Under the pieces are notes generated by a model. That model was given only the letters and a program-made list of their open reading frames with translations, was not told the DNA's origin and ran no database searches. From Streptomyces sp. NBC_00271 (GTDB lineage: Bacteria; Actinomycetota; Actinomycetes; Streptomycetales; Streptomycetaceae), in assembly GCF_036178845.1 (NCBI RefSeq), contig NZ_CP108070.1:620001-684000 (forward strand): 64,000 nt of DNA, read 5' to 3'. Each line of letters opens with the position of its first letter. Within the stretch, counting starts at the first letter, position 1. This document shows, piece after piece, positions 1 to 9,094 of the stretch. A program made the translations under genes and the position numbers.

Positions 1-821
1 CCCACCGACTGCCACGCCACCCCGCTGCGCGTCTGGCGCAGGATCTTGGCGGTGTCCTTGAACGAGTTCGCGTTCTGCAGCCGGTTGGCCTCCGGAACAC
101 GGCAGCCGTCGAGCACGATGTCGGCGTTCTGCACGATCCGCAGCGCCATCTTGTTCTCGATCTTCGTCGCGGTGAACCCGGGGGTGTCCTTCTCCACGAC
201 GAAGCCCAGCACATGACGGGTCTCGACATCGCGGGCCCAGACGACCACCAGGTCGGCGAACGTCGCGTTTCCGATCCATCGCTTCGCGCCGTCGAGGATC
301 CATTCGTCGCCGTCACGGCGCGCGGTCGTCTGCAGGCCGCCGGCCACGTCGGAGCCGCCGTGCGGCTCGGTCAGCCCGAAGGCGCCGATCTTCTCGAAGC
401 GGCTCATCTTCGGCAGCCACTGACGCTTCTGTTCGTCGGAGCCGCAGGTCAGGATGGTGCCCATGGCCAGACCCGTGTGCACGCCCGCGAACGTGGCCAC
501 GGACGCGTCGACATGCGCCAACTCCAGCGCGAGGAAGCCCGCGAAGAGGTTGCTCGGCTTGGATTCCGGCGAGTCCGGGTCGGCCCAGTCCATCAGACCG
601 AGCCCCCCGAAGCCCTCGATCAGCTGGAAGGGGAACTCAGCCCGGGCCCAGTGGTCGTCGACGATCGGTGCGACCCGCTTGCGGAGGAACTCGCGCACGG
701 ACTCGAGCTTCTCCCGCTCCGTGTCCGACAGCAGGTCCTCGTAGGCGTAGAAGTCGGCGGGCAGCAGCCCCTCGTCCAGGTAGGGACCGGACGGTGTCGG
801 CAAGGTCGTTGTGCCGCTCAT
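1..821 (-). CDS. Acyl-CoA dehydrogenase (glutaryl-CoA dehydrogenase-like), C-terminus off the window
   Basis: The minus strand is open from an ATG at 821 to the left edge, about 273 codons without a stop. The residues read as an acyl-CoA dehydrogenase N-terminal and middle domain: 'AFGLTEPHGGSDVAGG' is the FAD/substrate-contacting segment of the family, and 'RWIGNATFADLVVVWAR' resembles the glutaryl-CoA dehydrogenase branch. A purine-rich GGGAG lies about 7 nt before the ATG. The expected role is FAD-dependent alpha,beta-dehydrogenation of an acyl-CoA in the cytosol, in amino-acid or fatty-acid catabolism. The catalytic Glu region and C-terminal helical domain are outside the window, so the exact subfamily is not certain. 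Confidence 0.88.
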   Translation of the reverse strand, partial: MSGTTTLPTPSGPYLDEGLLPADFYAYEDLLSDTEREKLESVREFLRKRVAPIVDDHWARAEFPFQLIEGFGGLGLMDWADPDSPESKPSNLFAGFLALELAHVDASVATFAGVHTGLAMGTILTCGSDEQKRQWLPKMSRFEKIGAFGLTEPHGGSDVAGGLQTTARRDGDEWILDGAKRWIGNATFADLVVVWARDVETRHVLGFVVEKDTPGFTATKIENKMALRIVQNADIVLDGCRVPEANRLQNANSFKDTAKILRQTRSGVAWQSV

Positions 822-1298
822 TGCAATCTCCCTCAAGCGCTGTGGGACGTGGCCCGGAGATCCACGCCCGTCAGCGCTCTCCGCCCCTGGCGTATCGGTT
901 CTCCGGCGCGATTAAACGCGGATCCCGGGCCGGTCCCCCGGACCCGCGCCGCGCAGGAGTGCCGTTGTCGCCGCGGACCACTCCAGTGGCCCGTCCCCGC
1001 CCGGTGCGGGAGGTCTACCGGGTACTGGAGGACATCCACACCCTGACCGGGCGCCGCATACGGGATCCAGCGCATCGAGTGCGCTGGGTCCTGGGCCACC
1101 CCTGGTCCACCCCACCGTCGTCGCGGCGGGTCGACGCAGGGCCGCTACAAGCGTCTGACCCGGGCAAGGGCGGAGATGGACGAACTCGCCGCTGCGGCGG
1201 CCGGCCGCCACTACAGACCCGCGGACGCCCGACGGCTTGAGGGGCCGCCGCATCGCCTCCGCGGACCGGATGATGGCCTCCAAGCCGCGCCCGCGTTG
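822..1298. other. Intergenic stretch with a possible decayed coding remnant
   Basis: No convincing intact gene. On the plus strand at about 1005-1240 two different frames give coding-like fragments, 'REVYRVLEDIHTLTGRRI' and then 'RYKRLTRARAEMDELAAAA', as if one small gene had been frameshifted near 1120. I do not recognise the family. Confidence 0.25.
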
Positions 1299-2447
1299 TC
1301 AGGGCTGGGACGGACCGAACGGCGCGATCTCGTCGGGGTCGGGCACGGACAGAAGATGCTCAGCGCCGCCTTCGAGCATCTGGGCTATGTCGGCCGAGCG
1401 CGGGAGCATCGACTTCTCGTAGCTGCGTACAGCGTCCTCGATGGTGGAGGAGTGGACGAGTGCGAGCGCGAGTTCGCTGGCGTCGAGCATGGCCAGGTTG
1501 ACGCCGACGCCGAGCGGTGGCATGAGGTGTGCGGCGTCTCCCAGGAGTGTCACGCTGGGCGAGTGCTCCCATGTGTGCGGCACCGGCAGGGCGAACAGCG
1601 GACGATCGACGTAGGGGCCGTCGTTGTCGGTGATCATCCGGAGTGTCTGCGGTGACCAGGCCGCGTACTCGCTCAACAGGTGCGCGCGGATGCCCTCTGT
1701 GTCCTCGGGGCGAAGCCCGTTCGTGGTGATCCAGTCCACCGGGACACGCTGCATGATGTAGACGCGCATGTGACTACCGCTGTTGCGCTGTGCGAAGAGG
1801 CCGCGCTCGCCGTCGGCGACGTGAGCGCTGCCCTTGCCGACCAGTTCGGAAAGCTCGGGGTGTGCGGTCTCCATGTCGTCGAACCATGCCTCGAGGAAGC
1901 TGACCCCGGTGTAGCGCGGTGTCGCGGGCGACACGGCAGTGCGGACTCGGGAGGAAGCACCGTCCGCACCGATGACGAGATCCGCTTCAACGGCCGTCCC
2001 GTCGGCGAACGTCAGCGTTCGCGGCCCGTCGGCCGGTCCGCTCACTGATTCGAGAGTGCGTCCCCACTGAACCGTCCCGGCAGCGAGCGAGCCCAGCAGG
2101 AGATCGCGAAGCTGTCCGCGGTCGATCTCGGGGCTGACCGTTTCGCCCTCGCCCGGCAGATGGTGGGCAAGGACGCGCCCTGCAGGGTCCATGCGGCGCA
2201 TTTCCTGGCTCTCGAGCCTGGCGAGCGCGAAGAACTCCTCCAGTAGGCCCGCTTCACGGAGCGCGAGCTGGCCGTCTTCCTTGTGCAGGTCGAGCGAGCC
2301 TCCCTGATTGCGGGAGCTCACCTCTGAGTCGCGGTCGTACACCGTCACCGGAATGCCGTGCTGCTGCAGGATGCGCGCGCAGGTGAGGCCTCCCGGGCCG
2401 GCACCGATGATGCTGATCCGCGCGTTTGCGGGCATCGGAGAGTCCAC
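1299..2447 (-). CDS. FAD-dependent monooxygenase, TetX-like
   Basis: Class A flavoprotein monooxygenase of 382 aa. The N-terminal Rossmann motif is 'IIGAGPGGLTCARIL', followed by the family's DG motif 'GADGASSRVRTAV' near residue 165. The FAD ribityl-binding motif 'LLGDAAHLMPPLGVGVN' lies near residue 300. This set is typical of TetX and related aromatic-compound or antibiotic hydroxylases, which use NAD(P)H and O2. A longer reading frame reaches 2546, but the GTG at 2447 is preferred because AAAGGA lies 7-8 nt upstream and the Rossmann fold then begins at the right distance. It is divergent from the TetR gene at 2621, which probably regulates it. The substrate cannot be deduced. Confidence 0.9.
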   Translation of the reverse strand: MDSPMPANARISIIGAGPGGLTCARILQQHGIPVTVYDRDSEVSSRNQGGSLDLHKEDGQLALREAGLLEEFFALARLESQEMRRMDPAGRVLAHHLPGEGETVSPEIDRGQLRDLLLGSLAAGTVQWGRTLESVSGPADGPRTLTFADGTAVEADLVIGADGASSRVRTAVSPATPRYTGVSFLEAWFDDMETAHPELSELVGKGSAHVADGERGLFAQRNSGSHMRVYIMQRVPVDWITTNGLRPEDTEGIRAHLLSEYAAWSPQTLRMITDNDGPYVDRPLFALPVPHTWEHSPSVTLLGDAAHLMPPLGVGVNLAMLDASELALALVHSSTIEDAVRSYEKSMLPRSADIAQMLEGGAEHLLSVPDPDEIAPFGPSQP

Positions 2448-2553
2448 GGTGGATTCCTTTCGTCGGTGGGGTTCCGGTGACGCCACGGCGCGGCGATGAC
2501 CGGTGCCGCGACCCCACCGGGATGCGGCAACCCCTACGGAGACCACGAAAGCA

Positions 2554-2581
2554 GAAACGAGTCCATAAGTGCAACCGTTTC
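2554..2581. promoter_or_regulatory. Inverted repeat GAAACG...CGTTTC, candidate TetR operator
   Basis: Six-base arms GAAACG (2554-2559) and CGTTTC (2576-2581) are separated by 16 nt, in the 173-bp gap between the divergent monooxygenase and TetR genes. Position and symmetry fit an operator serving both promoters. The centre is not palindromic, so support is moderate. Confidence 0.4.
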
Positions 2582-2608
2582 AGTTTCGGCCTCATTCCAG
2601 TTATGGGG

Positions 2609-2614
2609 TACAGT
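2609..2614 (+). promoter_or_regulatory. Candidate -10 element of a leaderless tetR promoter
   Basis: TACAGT fits the Streptomyces TANNNT -10 pattern and ends 6 nt before the TetR ATG at 2621, which would put the start of transcription at the start codon. A GGGG at 2605-2608 could instead act as a weak ribosome site, so this is a proposal. Confidence 0.35.
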
Positions 2615-2620
2615 GACGCC

Positions 2621-3238
2621 ATGCCCGACTCTCCGACCGTTGGCCGTCGCGAACGCAAGAAGGCGGCGACGAGGCAGGCCATCGCCGACGCTGCGCTGGA
2701 CCTCTTCCTGGAACACGGCTTCGAACAAGCGAGTGTCCGCGACATCGCCGAACGAGCCGACGTATCGACGACGACCCTCTTCGCGCACTTCCCGAGCAAG
2801 GAAGCACTGGTCTTCGACCGCGAGGAGCAAGTCGAGGCAGAACTGACCGCCGCCGTCCGTGAACGACCCAAGGACCAGAGCGTGGTCGAGGCGCTCCGCG
2901 CCCACGCGCTGAAGTCCTGGGTGCCGATCGCGTCGGATCCACGTCTGCATCAGCTCACCGCGCTGGTGGACCAAACGCCCGCGCTCCGCGAGTACGCGGA
3001 GCGTATGTGGATGCGGCACGCGGGCACCCTCAGCGCCGTCATCGCGGAGGAACTCGGCCGCGAAGCGGATGATCTCGCATGCTCAGCACTCGCACGGTTC
3101 GTCCTGGAAGTCCCGACCTTGGCCAAGGGCCGGCACGATCCACGCGCGACGGTGGAGACAGTGTTCGACCTGCTGATCCACGGTTGGCAGTCACAGCACG
3201 ATTCCGGGGATGCAATCACAGGCTCTTGCGAGAGCTGA
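2621..3238 (+). CDS. TetR/AcrR family transcriptional regulator
   Basis: 205 aa. Residues 10-60 form the TetR helix-turn-helix, with 'QAIADAALDLFLEHGFEQASV' overlapping the start and 'TTLFAHFPSKEALVF' as recognition helix and following loop. The remainder is a helical ligand domain with C-terminal signature 'FVLEVPTLAKGRHDPRATV', common in actinobacterial repressors. The ATG at 2621 is chosen over longer frames because the HTH begins at the usual distance. It is divergent from the TetX-like monooxygenase and is the obvious candidate to repress that gene and itself, with release by a monooxygenase substrate. It is convergent with the MFS gene ending at 3343. Confidence 0.9.
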   Translation: MPDSPTVGRRERKKAATRQAIADAALDLFLEHGFEQASVRDIAERADVSTTTLFAHFPSKEALVFDREEQVEAELTAAVRERPKDQSVVEALRAHALKSWVPIASDPRLHQLTALVDQTPALREYAERMWMRHAGTLSAVIAEELGREADDLACSALARFVLEVPTLAKGRHDPRATVETVFDLLIHGWQSQHDSGDAITGSCES

Positions 3239-3342
3239 CACATCGGGATGGGCGACCCTGAAAGCTCCTGGAACGGAGGGGTGAACCGCCGCTGCGAAGA
3301 AGGGCGGCGCAGCCCGATCGCGGTGACGGCGGTGGCGGTCCG

Positions 3343-4617
3343 TCAGGCGCGGTCCGGTGCCGGCTCCGGCTTCGGCTCGGCGAGAGGCGCTGCCGTGCGG
3401 CGGGGAAGCAGCAGCGGGGTGGCCAGCAGGAGCACGCCGGCCAGGCCGATGGCCGTACGCGGGCCGAGCAGGCCGCCCAGCACACCCCAGACGGCCGTCA
3501 GGAGCGCGGTCGAGGCCTTGGTCGTCACCGTCCAGGCGGACAGTGTGCGGGTGATCCGGTCGGTCGCGGTGCGCTCGAGGCGATAGGTGGCGTAGACGGG
3601 GTTGAAGACCCCGCAGCAGAAGATGAGCCCGAGTTCGACGCCCATCACGAGCAGCAGCCCTCCGGTACCCGGCCCCACGAAGGCCAGGCCGACGGGCCAG
3701 AGGGCACGCAGCGCCCCGGTCACGACCAGGACCTGGTGCTGCCCGAACCGGGTGACGAGCGGTAGGGCCAGCCGCGAGCCGAGCAGCCCGCCGATCGAGG
3801 GCGCGGCGAAGGCGAGGCCGTACTGCCACGGTGTGAACCCGAGTGGGCCGAGCATCAGGACGGCAAGCAGCGGCTGGGCGGCCATCACCAGGCCGTTGAA
3901 CAAGGCGGTGTTGAAGAACAGCGGGCGCAGCGTCGCGTCGGCGAGGATGTACCGCCAGCCGGCGAGCAGGTCCCGGGCCCGCAGGTGCGCGGCCTCCCGG
4001 CGCTCGGGCCGCGGCTCGTGGCCGCCCGTCGCGCGGATGCCCAGGGCCGAGAGCAGATAGCTGACCGCGTCGGCCACCACCGTCGCCACCGGACCGAGGA
4101 GCGCGATCGCCGCGCCGCCCAGCGGCGGTCCGATGATCGTGGTCGTCCAGGCCGTGGACTCGAATCGGGCGTTGGCGACGAGCAGGTCCTCGGCCCGCAG
4201 CAGGGTCTTCAGGTACGCGCCGGAGGCGGCGCGGAAGGTGATGTCGGCCGCCGCGACGACGACCGAGACCAGCAGGAGCTGAAGGAAGGTGAGCACGCCG
4301 AGCGCGAACGCGGCGGGGATCGTCAGCAGCGCCGCGAACCGCACCAGGTCCATCGCGATCAGCACCGGCCGCTTGCGGCGGAACTCCACCCACGGGCCGA
4401 GCGGCACGGCCACGGCCGCGCCCACCGCAGCCCCTACGGAGGAGAGCGCGGCGACCTCGGCCGGTCCGGCGTGCAGCACCCGGATGGCGATCAGCGGGAA
4501 CGCGCCGAAGGCGAGCCACGTACCGAGCGCGCTGGTCCCGTACGCGCCCCACAGCCACCCGAACCGCCACCCCAGCCGACGTCCGAGCAGATGTCCCAGC
4601 CGGTGCCCGCTCCTCAT
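3343..4617 (-). CDS. MFS transporter (EntS/MFS_3-like)
   Basis: 424 aa with about 12 hydrophobic segments. 'GPWVEFRRKRPVLIAMDLVR' at the loop between helices 2 and 3 is the degenerate MFS motif A, and the layout matches the drug/siderophore exporter branch. The first 20 residues are Arg/Gly/Leu-rich and cytosolic. It is divergent from a LysR regulator (4751), and their 133-bp intergenic space holds a perfect palindrome, so control by that regulator is likely. Substrate unknown. Confidence 0.88.
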   Translation of the reverse strand: MRSGHRLGHLLGRRLGWRFGWLWGAYGTSALGTWLAFGAFPLIAIRVLHAGPAEVAALSSVGAAVGAAVAVPLGPWVEFRRKRPVLIAMDLVRFAALLTIPAAFALGVLTFLQLLLVSVVVAAADITFRAASGAYLKTLLRAEDLLVANARFESTAWTTTIIGPPLGGAAIALLGPVATVVADAVSYLLSALGIRATGGHEPRPERREAAHLRARDLLAGWRYILADATLRPLFFNTALFNGLVMAAQPLLAVLMLGPLGFTPWQYGLAFAAPSIGGLLGSRLALPLVTRFGQHQVLVVTGALRALWPVGLAFVGPGTGGLLLVMGVELGLIFCCGVFNPVYATYRLERTATDRITRTLSAWTVTTKASTALLTAVWGVLGGLLGPRTAIGLAGVLLLATPLLLPRRTAAPLAEPKPEPAPDRA

Positions 4618-4717
4618 ACCCGACGCCCCTCGCCCCTCACCCGCACAACCGATCCGCGTTCGGAAGCATCAAAGCGAGCGTCATACCCTGGGATCAAACA
4701 ACCGTAGGGCCGTCGGT

Positions 4718-4734
4718 CACAACCATTGGTTGTG
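4718..4734. promoter_or_regulatory. Perfect 17-bp palindrome, candidate LysR operator
   Basis: CACAACCATTGGTTGTG has two 8-base arms around one central T. It lies between the divergent MFS and LysR genes, 16 bp before the LysR start codon. LysR proteins typically bind short dyads beside their own gene, so this is the likely autoregulatory site and would also cover the MFS promoter region. Confidence 0.6.
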
Positions 4735-4738
4735 CTCG

Positions 4739-4744
4739 TAGGGT
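4739..4744 (+). promoter_or_regulatory. Candidate -10 of a leaderless lysR promoter
   Basis: TAGGGT matches TANNNT and ends 6 nt before the ATG at 4751. No purine-rich ribosome site other than these same bases is present. The neighbouring palindrome would overlap the polymerase footprint. Confidence 0.35.
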
Positions 4745-4750
4745 ATCGGC

Positions 4751-5686
4751 ATGGACCTCGATACCGTCCGGACCTTCGTCGTCGCCGCCGACGCAGGGCA
4801 GTTCCAGGAGGCCGCCGCCGAACTGGCGGTCACCCAGCAGGCTGTCTCCAAGCGCATCGCCGCGCTGGAGCGCAACCTCGGCGTGCGGCTGTTCACTCGC
4901 ACCGCGCGCGGCGCCGAGCTCACCATCGACGGGCAGGCGTTCCTGCCCCACGCGCGCGAGCTGCTGCGCGTCGCGGAGCGCGCGGTCGCGTCCGTGCGCC
5001 CCGGCCGCCGTCCGCTGCGCGTCGACGTGATCGCCTCGCGCGGCGCGGCGGCGGGCCTGATGCGCGGCTTCTACCGTGCGCATCCCGAGATCGACCTCGA
5101 CGTGGTGATGCTGTTCGACATCGAGACGGCCGTCGCCGCCATCCGTTCCGGTGCAATCGACGCGTCCTTCCGTGCCGTCGCCGCGCCCGGCCGGCCCCTT
5201 CCCGAGGACATCGAGTCCGTCCGGGTGCTCGACGAGCCGCTCCAGCTCCTCACCGGCCCCGCGCACGCGCTGGCGGGCGCCCGGTCGGTGACTGTCGCTC
5301 AGCTCGCCGGGCACCGGATCTGGATGCCCGGCATCGTCCCCGGTACCGAGTGGGCCGCCTACTACGACGACCTCGTCGCCGAGTTCGGCCTCACCATCGA
5401 GGCGACGGGCCCCAACTTCGGTTCCGACGCGCTCCTCGACACCGTCGCCGACACCCCGGCCCTGGCCACCTTCATGGGCGGGCACACCCGCCTCGTCTGG
5501 CCCTCCGGCCACGGCCTGCGCCGCATCCCGGTGACCGACCCGACGCCTGTCTACCCGCACTCGCTCCTCTGGCACCGCGACAACCCCCACCCGGCACTGG
5601 CCACCCTCCGCGCCCACCTCGCCGCCACAGCGGCCGACCACGACGCCACGGGGACCTGGGCGCCGGACTGGGTGATTCCGCGCTGA
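4751..5686 (+). CDS. LysR family transcriptional regulator
   Basis: 311 aa. The N-terminal winged HTH is clear: 'FVVAADAGQFQEAAAELAVT' followed by 'QQAVSKRIAALERNLGVRLF' as recognition and wing segments. A periplasmic-binding-protein-like co-inducer domain begins near residue 90. The ATG at 4751 starts the HTH directly, as usual in this family. It is divergently paired with an MFS exporter, which suggests effector-responsive control of that transporter. The effector is unknown. Confidence 0.92.
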   Translation: MDLDTVRTFVVAADAGQFQEAAAELAVTQQAVSKRIAALERNLGVRLFTRTARGAELTIDGQAFLPHARELLRVAERAVASVRPGRRPLRVDVIASRGAAAGLMRGFYRAHPEIDLDVVMLFDIETAVAAIRSGAIDASFRAVAAPGRPLPEDIESVRVLDEPLQLLTGPAHALAGARSVTVAQLAGHRIWMPGIVPGTEWAAYYDDLVAEFGLTIEATGPNFGSDALLDTVADTPALATFMGGHTRLVWPSGHGLRRIPVTDPTPVYPHSLLWHRDNPHPALATLRAHLAATAADHDATGTWAPDWVIPR

Positions 5687-6306
5687 ACGAACGCCGCGTC
5701 CGCGAACATCGTTGCCGGATCGACGGACGGCGGCTCGCGGGCCGTCGCGCCCATCGGCACACTCCTGCTCTCCCCCTCCGTATGCCTCATGTGCCTTCCC
5801 GGTGATCAAGGCCACTTCGTCGAGAAGGGGACCGGGTGAGGCAAGGGGTGGTCCGGGCCGTTCTCAAGAATCCCCACTATCGGCTGGACTCGGCCCTGTC
5901 CGGCGGATGGTCGACTCCTCCCACGCCCGAACCCCAAGAGAGGCGGGCCCCAGACGGGCCCGCCGCCGGTCGATCGGGGCCAGGGCGGCTTGAGACATCA
6001 CCTGGTCTTCGCCGACCACGGCTACGACCACGACGTCTTCCGAGACCAGGTCCCTGCCTCATCACTACTCACCGACAACTCGGGGAGGCGAGTTGGCAGC
6101 CAGGGGCGGGTCGGAGCTTGCCCTGGTGGCCCGTTGTCTGCGGCAACGCGAACCGGCTCCGCTTGGCAGCTTGGCTTCGGCGCCACTCATCGATCTTCCG
6201 GGCATGATCTGGCCATGGAATTTGGCCTCACTCAGGTCGAGCGGCATGCTGGTCCGACACGCCGGGTTCGACGCGCGGGCCTGGCGACGGGGTGGGAAGG
6301 ATCGCG
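5687..6306. other. Intergenic region with a small IS5-like transposase scrap
   Basis: No intact gene. Near 5993-6060 (+) the frame reads 'VFADHGYDHDVFRDQV', which resembles the conserved 'ADRGYDHDKYR' segment of IS5-family transposases. Neither the catalytic residues before it nor the rest of the protein after it are present, so this is at most a short remnant. Nothing else recognisable. Confidence 0.3.
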
Positions 6307-6852
6307 TTGATCGTCTGGGTGAACGGTGCGTTCGGCAGCGGTAAGACCACGTTGGTGGACGAGTTGCGTCCTCGTTGGCCCGAGGCACTGGTCTATGACC
6401 CGGAGATGGTCGGTTTCATACTGCGGGAGATCGTGGAGGTGCCGACTGGCGACTTCCAGGATCTTCGGCTGTGGCGGCGGCAGGTTGCCGACCTGGCGGT
6501 AGGGCTGATCGAGGAGTACCGCCGCCCGGTCCTGGTCCCCATGACCGTGGTCGACCCCGGCTATGTCGGCGAGATTTTCGGCGTGTTGAAGAACACAGGC
6601 ATCGACCTTCACCACTTCTTCCTCAAGGTCTCTCGAGAGGTCTTGGAGAAGCGGATCGACGGACGGATCTTCTTCCCTGATGATCCCGAGCGGGAGGAGC
6701 AGGTCCGACGCTGGGCCAAGGACAAGATCGAACCGTGCATGGCCGCGGTCGACACCCTGCCCGGCGACACGGTGTTCCTGGACGGAGAGCTGACACCGCC
6801 GGAGTTGGCCGACCAGGTGTTGGCCCGTATCGGGGTGGGTTCGGACAGGTAG
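6307..6852 (+). CDS. P-loop kinase-like ATP-binding protein
   Basis: 181 aa from a TTG start. 'VNGAFGSGKTTLV' at residues 5-17 is a Walker A loop of the nucleoside/shikimate-kinase-like AAA_33 type. 'RPVLVPMTVVDPGY' and 'RIDGRIFFPDDPEREEQVRRW' look like the substrate and lid regions of small phosphotransferases common in Streptomyces. The TTG at 6307 is preferred to the upstream GTG at 6292 because GGAAGG lies 6 nt before it and because relatives usually begin with the beta-strand 'IVWVNG'. Cytosolic; substrate unknown. No operon partner. Confidence 0.75.
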   Translation: MIVWVNGAFGSGKTTLVDELRPRWPEALVYDPEMVGFILREIVEVPTGDFQDLRLWRRQVADLAVGLIEEYRRPVLVPMTVVDPGYVGEIFGVLKNTGIDLHHFFLKVSREVLEKRIDGRIFFPDDPEREEQVRRWAKDKIEPCMAAVDTLPGDTVFLDGELTPPELADQVLARIGVGSDR

Positions 6853-7030
6853 GGCACCCGGGCGTCGTGAAAGGCGCCCGGGGTACAGCCAGTCCAGCGG
6901 GTAGACAACTTCCGGAGCGAACGCCTGGATCAGGTCGAGCCCTGCGTACAGCCCGATTCGTGTGCCCCTATCTCCTTTCGCGGGTCACAGGGGCGCACTG
7001 AACAGGGCCGGAAGGTCTCCAGGATCACGC

Positions 7031-7070
7031 CTCGGCCGTACCGGTGTTCACTCGGCCGTACCGCTGTTCA
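7031..7070. repeat. Tandem 20-bp duplication at the end of a broken tetR
   Basis: Two adjacent copies of CTCGGCCGTACCGGTGTTCA (7031-7050 and 7051-7070) differ at one base. The second copy contains the stop-proximal codons of the TetR 3' fragment on the minus strand, so the duplication has extended the end of that gene. Confidence 0.8.
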
Positions 7071-7117
7071 GGGGATGCGGATGCGTCCCGGCCTGCAGGC
7101 CGTCCATGAGGAGCGTC
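7048..7117 (-). pseudogene. 3' fragment of a TetR gene, separated by the IS607 element
   Basis: Read on the minus strand, 7117-7048 encodes 'ATLLMDGLQAGTHPHPL' and then a stop. 'LLMDGL' is the usual C-terminal helix of AKR-linked TetR regulators. The other part of the gene, ending 'GDWKGQADRQI', lies on the far side of the IS element at about 9770. Joining 'cagatc' to 'gcgacg' restores one open frame across the junction, so the element inserted inside this gene. Confidence 0.7.
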
Positions 7118-7190
7118 GCTAATCAGCTAAGCGATCCCGTGTCAGACGTGGTGTCTGGCGACGGGATTGCCCACCGTTGAGGGGTGGCGT
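7118..7190 (-). ncRNA. Putative omega-RNA 3' region with guide junction
   Basis: In IS605/IS607 elements the reRNA/omega-RNA overlaps the tnpB 3' end and runs into flanking DNA, which is the guide. Here the tnpB tail forms a hairpin at 7134-7167 (ATCCCGT pairs with ACGGGAT, inner GTCAG-like stem), and a second stem CCACC/GGTGG lies at about 7170-7187. The predicted guide would be the minus-strand DNA just below 7118, beginning GCGACGCTCCTCATGG. This is structural inference only. Confidence 0.45.
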
Positions 7191-9094
7191 GGGCGTGCAG
7201 GTGGAAGCCCGCGCCCAGTGCTGCTCCTCGCGGCCTGTGTCGGCTCGCGGTGGGTGTGCTGATCGTTGTCACGCCCTGGTGCCGGTGGGCTGCGCGGGGC
7301 AGCCGGGTCCGGTCCGTGTGAGTGTGTCCCTCCGGACGCTTGCCTGCCGGACCTGTGGGTCTGGTGGGGGAGGGTGTCCGGCGTCGCCTGGGCGTCGGAC
7401 GTGTGGTTCGAGGCCGGGTGGGGCCGGTCTTGGACCGGTCGTTCCGGCTGGTCTTGTCGGCAGTCGCTGTGATGACTGCGCGGGTTTCGAGCTTGTCCAC
7501 CACCGTGCGGATCACCATCGCGCCGCTGGCGCGGTCAGTGACGGTCTTGGTCTGGTGGGTGAGGCCGCGTGCGGCGATACGCCGCCAGGCGCCTTGGTCG
7601 CGGTCGCCCTGCCACCGGCAGCTGGGGCAGAGGGCCCATTTCCATCCGGGTGCGGTGGGCCGGTCGGGGGCTTTGCGGTGCCGCAGCGGGGTGAGGCACT
7701 GGGGGCAGTGCTTGGAGGTGTTGCGCGCCGGGACGGTGACGACAGCGATCCCCGCTTCGGCGGCGAGGTGGCGCATGTGGTCCACGATCTGTCCGCGCAC
7801 CTGCTGGGAGAGGCGGGTGTTCACGGTGCGGCCCATGCCTCTGGCTTCCATCGACCGCAGGTCTTCGACGTGGATCACCGTGGCCGAGGCGGTGATGGCC
7901 TGATCCACTGTCCAGCGTGCGGCAGCCCACGCGAGGGCGTCGTTGAGGTGCGAACGCCGGTCGCAGACGTGCCGGATCTCATCGGACAGGACCGTGTGCT
8001 TGGCGGTCAGCGAATGCTGCTTGTCCCCGCCCGTGAGGCTGGTAGCGGTCGGTCTTGGCGTGCAGGTGCTCGGACAGCCGCCGGAGCCGGTGCTGTTTGG
8101 CGAGGACCCCGGCGGCCCGGAACTGTCCGCCGGAGCCGAGGGCGGTGATCTGGCCGTCGTCGTGCAGGCGTGCGGCTCCGGCGGACAGCAGGGTGTTCAG
8201 GCCCCAGTCCACGCCCAGCGCGATCGTGTGACCGGTGCGGGAAGTCTTGGGAACGGCGTGGGTGTAGGCGAGATCCGCCCGGACCCGGTCCCGGTGGATA
8301 CGCAGGGTGGGCAGGTGCAGCACCGCACCGGCCGGGATCGTCGGCGGCAGCGAGATGGGGCAGGCAACCCAGGTCCAGTCTTTGTACGAGGCCGGATCGG
8401 GGCGGGTGGGGAGCTGGAGCCTCAGCAGGGCGCGGCCGGGTTCGTCGGCACGTTCGATGGTGGCCTGCTGCCCGTCGCACGCCGAGAGCAGCAGCATGCG
8501 TGCGGTGCGAGGCGCGGGTTCCAGTTCGAACACATCGACCGGCATCCGGCCGTTCTTGGCGTTGAAGGAAGCCGTCTGCCGGGTGCGGGACTTGATCACG
8601 CTGGACGGCAGGAACTGGCCGCCGGGCACCGCCTCGCGCACCGCGTCCCACTCGTCCGCCGTGCGCCTGGCCGGATCACCCGGCCACGTCGTGAGGACAC
8701 CGGCCGTCAGGTCGGCGCGCCACTTCGCCGACCGCAGAGCACGCCCGGCCTGCTCCTGCGCCATGCGGACGATCCGATCGTTGACCTTGACACCCTCGGG
8801 CGGCGCGACGGTCCAGCCGAGGCGGCGCAGCGCCATCCACGCGTTCGACGGCAGTTTCCTGCCCCCGGCGTCCTCGCCGGCTGCCAGAGTGTCCACGTCG
8901 GCGGTGTTCCAGCGCTCGACGGTCAGCGCACTGACCATGCCCGACACCAGGCTCACGCACCAGACCACGCGCTCCGCCAGCGCAGCAGCGGACAGAAGTT
9001 CGCCGGTCCTCTCATCCACGCCCGTGCGTAACAAGCCACGCGCGCACGCGGTGCGGGAGGTCTCGCCCTCGGCGAGCGGCAGCTTCCGACTCAC
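7123..9094 (-). pseudogene. tnpB: TnpB-family RuvC-like nuclease, frameshifted
   Basis: Starts at GTG 9094, overlapping the recombinase stop. The first frame (to about 8040) contains 'ALGVDWGLNTLLSAG' with the RuvC-I Asp. It then runs into 'LHAKTDRYQ' and would stop at 7979. A one-base shift near 8038-8043 restores 'LTGGDKQHSLTAKHTVLSDE' and the rest: 'VIHVEDLRSMEA' (RuvC-II Glu), the zinc ribbon 'CPQC...CPSC', and 'GDRDQGAWRRIAARG' (RuvC-III Asp). All catalytic residues are therefore present but split. The roughly 655-codon total is long for TnpB and matches the extended actinobacterial form. Either the nuclease is dead, or the shift is a base-calling error or programmed. Confidence 0.82.

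Noticed and set aside
7177..8148. Plus-strand 323-codon frame over tnpB
   Set aside because: Antisense of tnpB; the minus strand carries the RuvC and zinc motifs.
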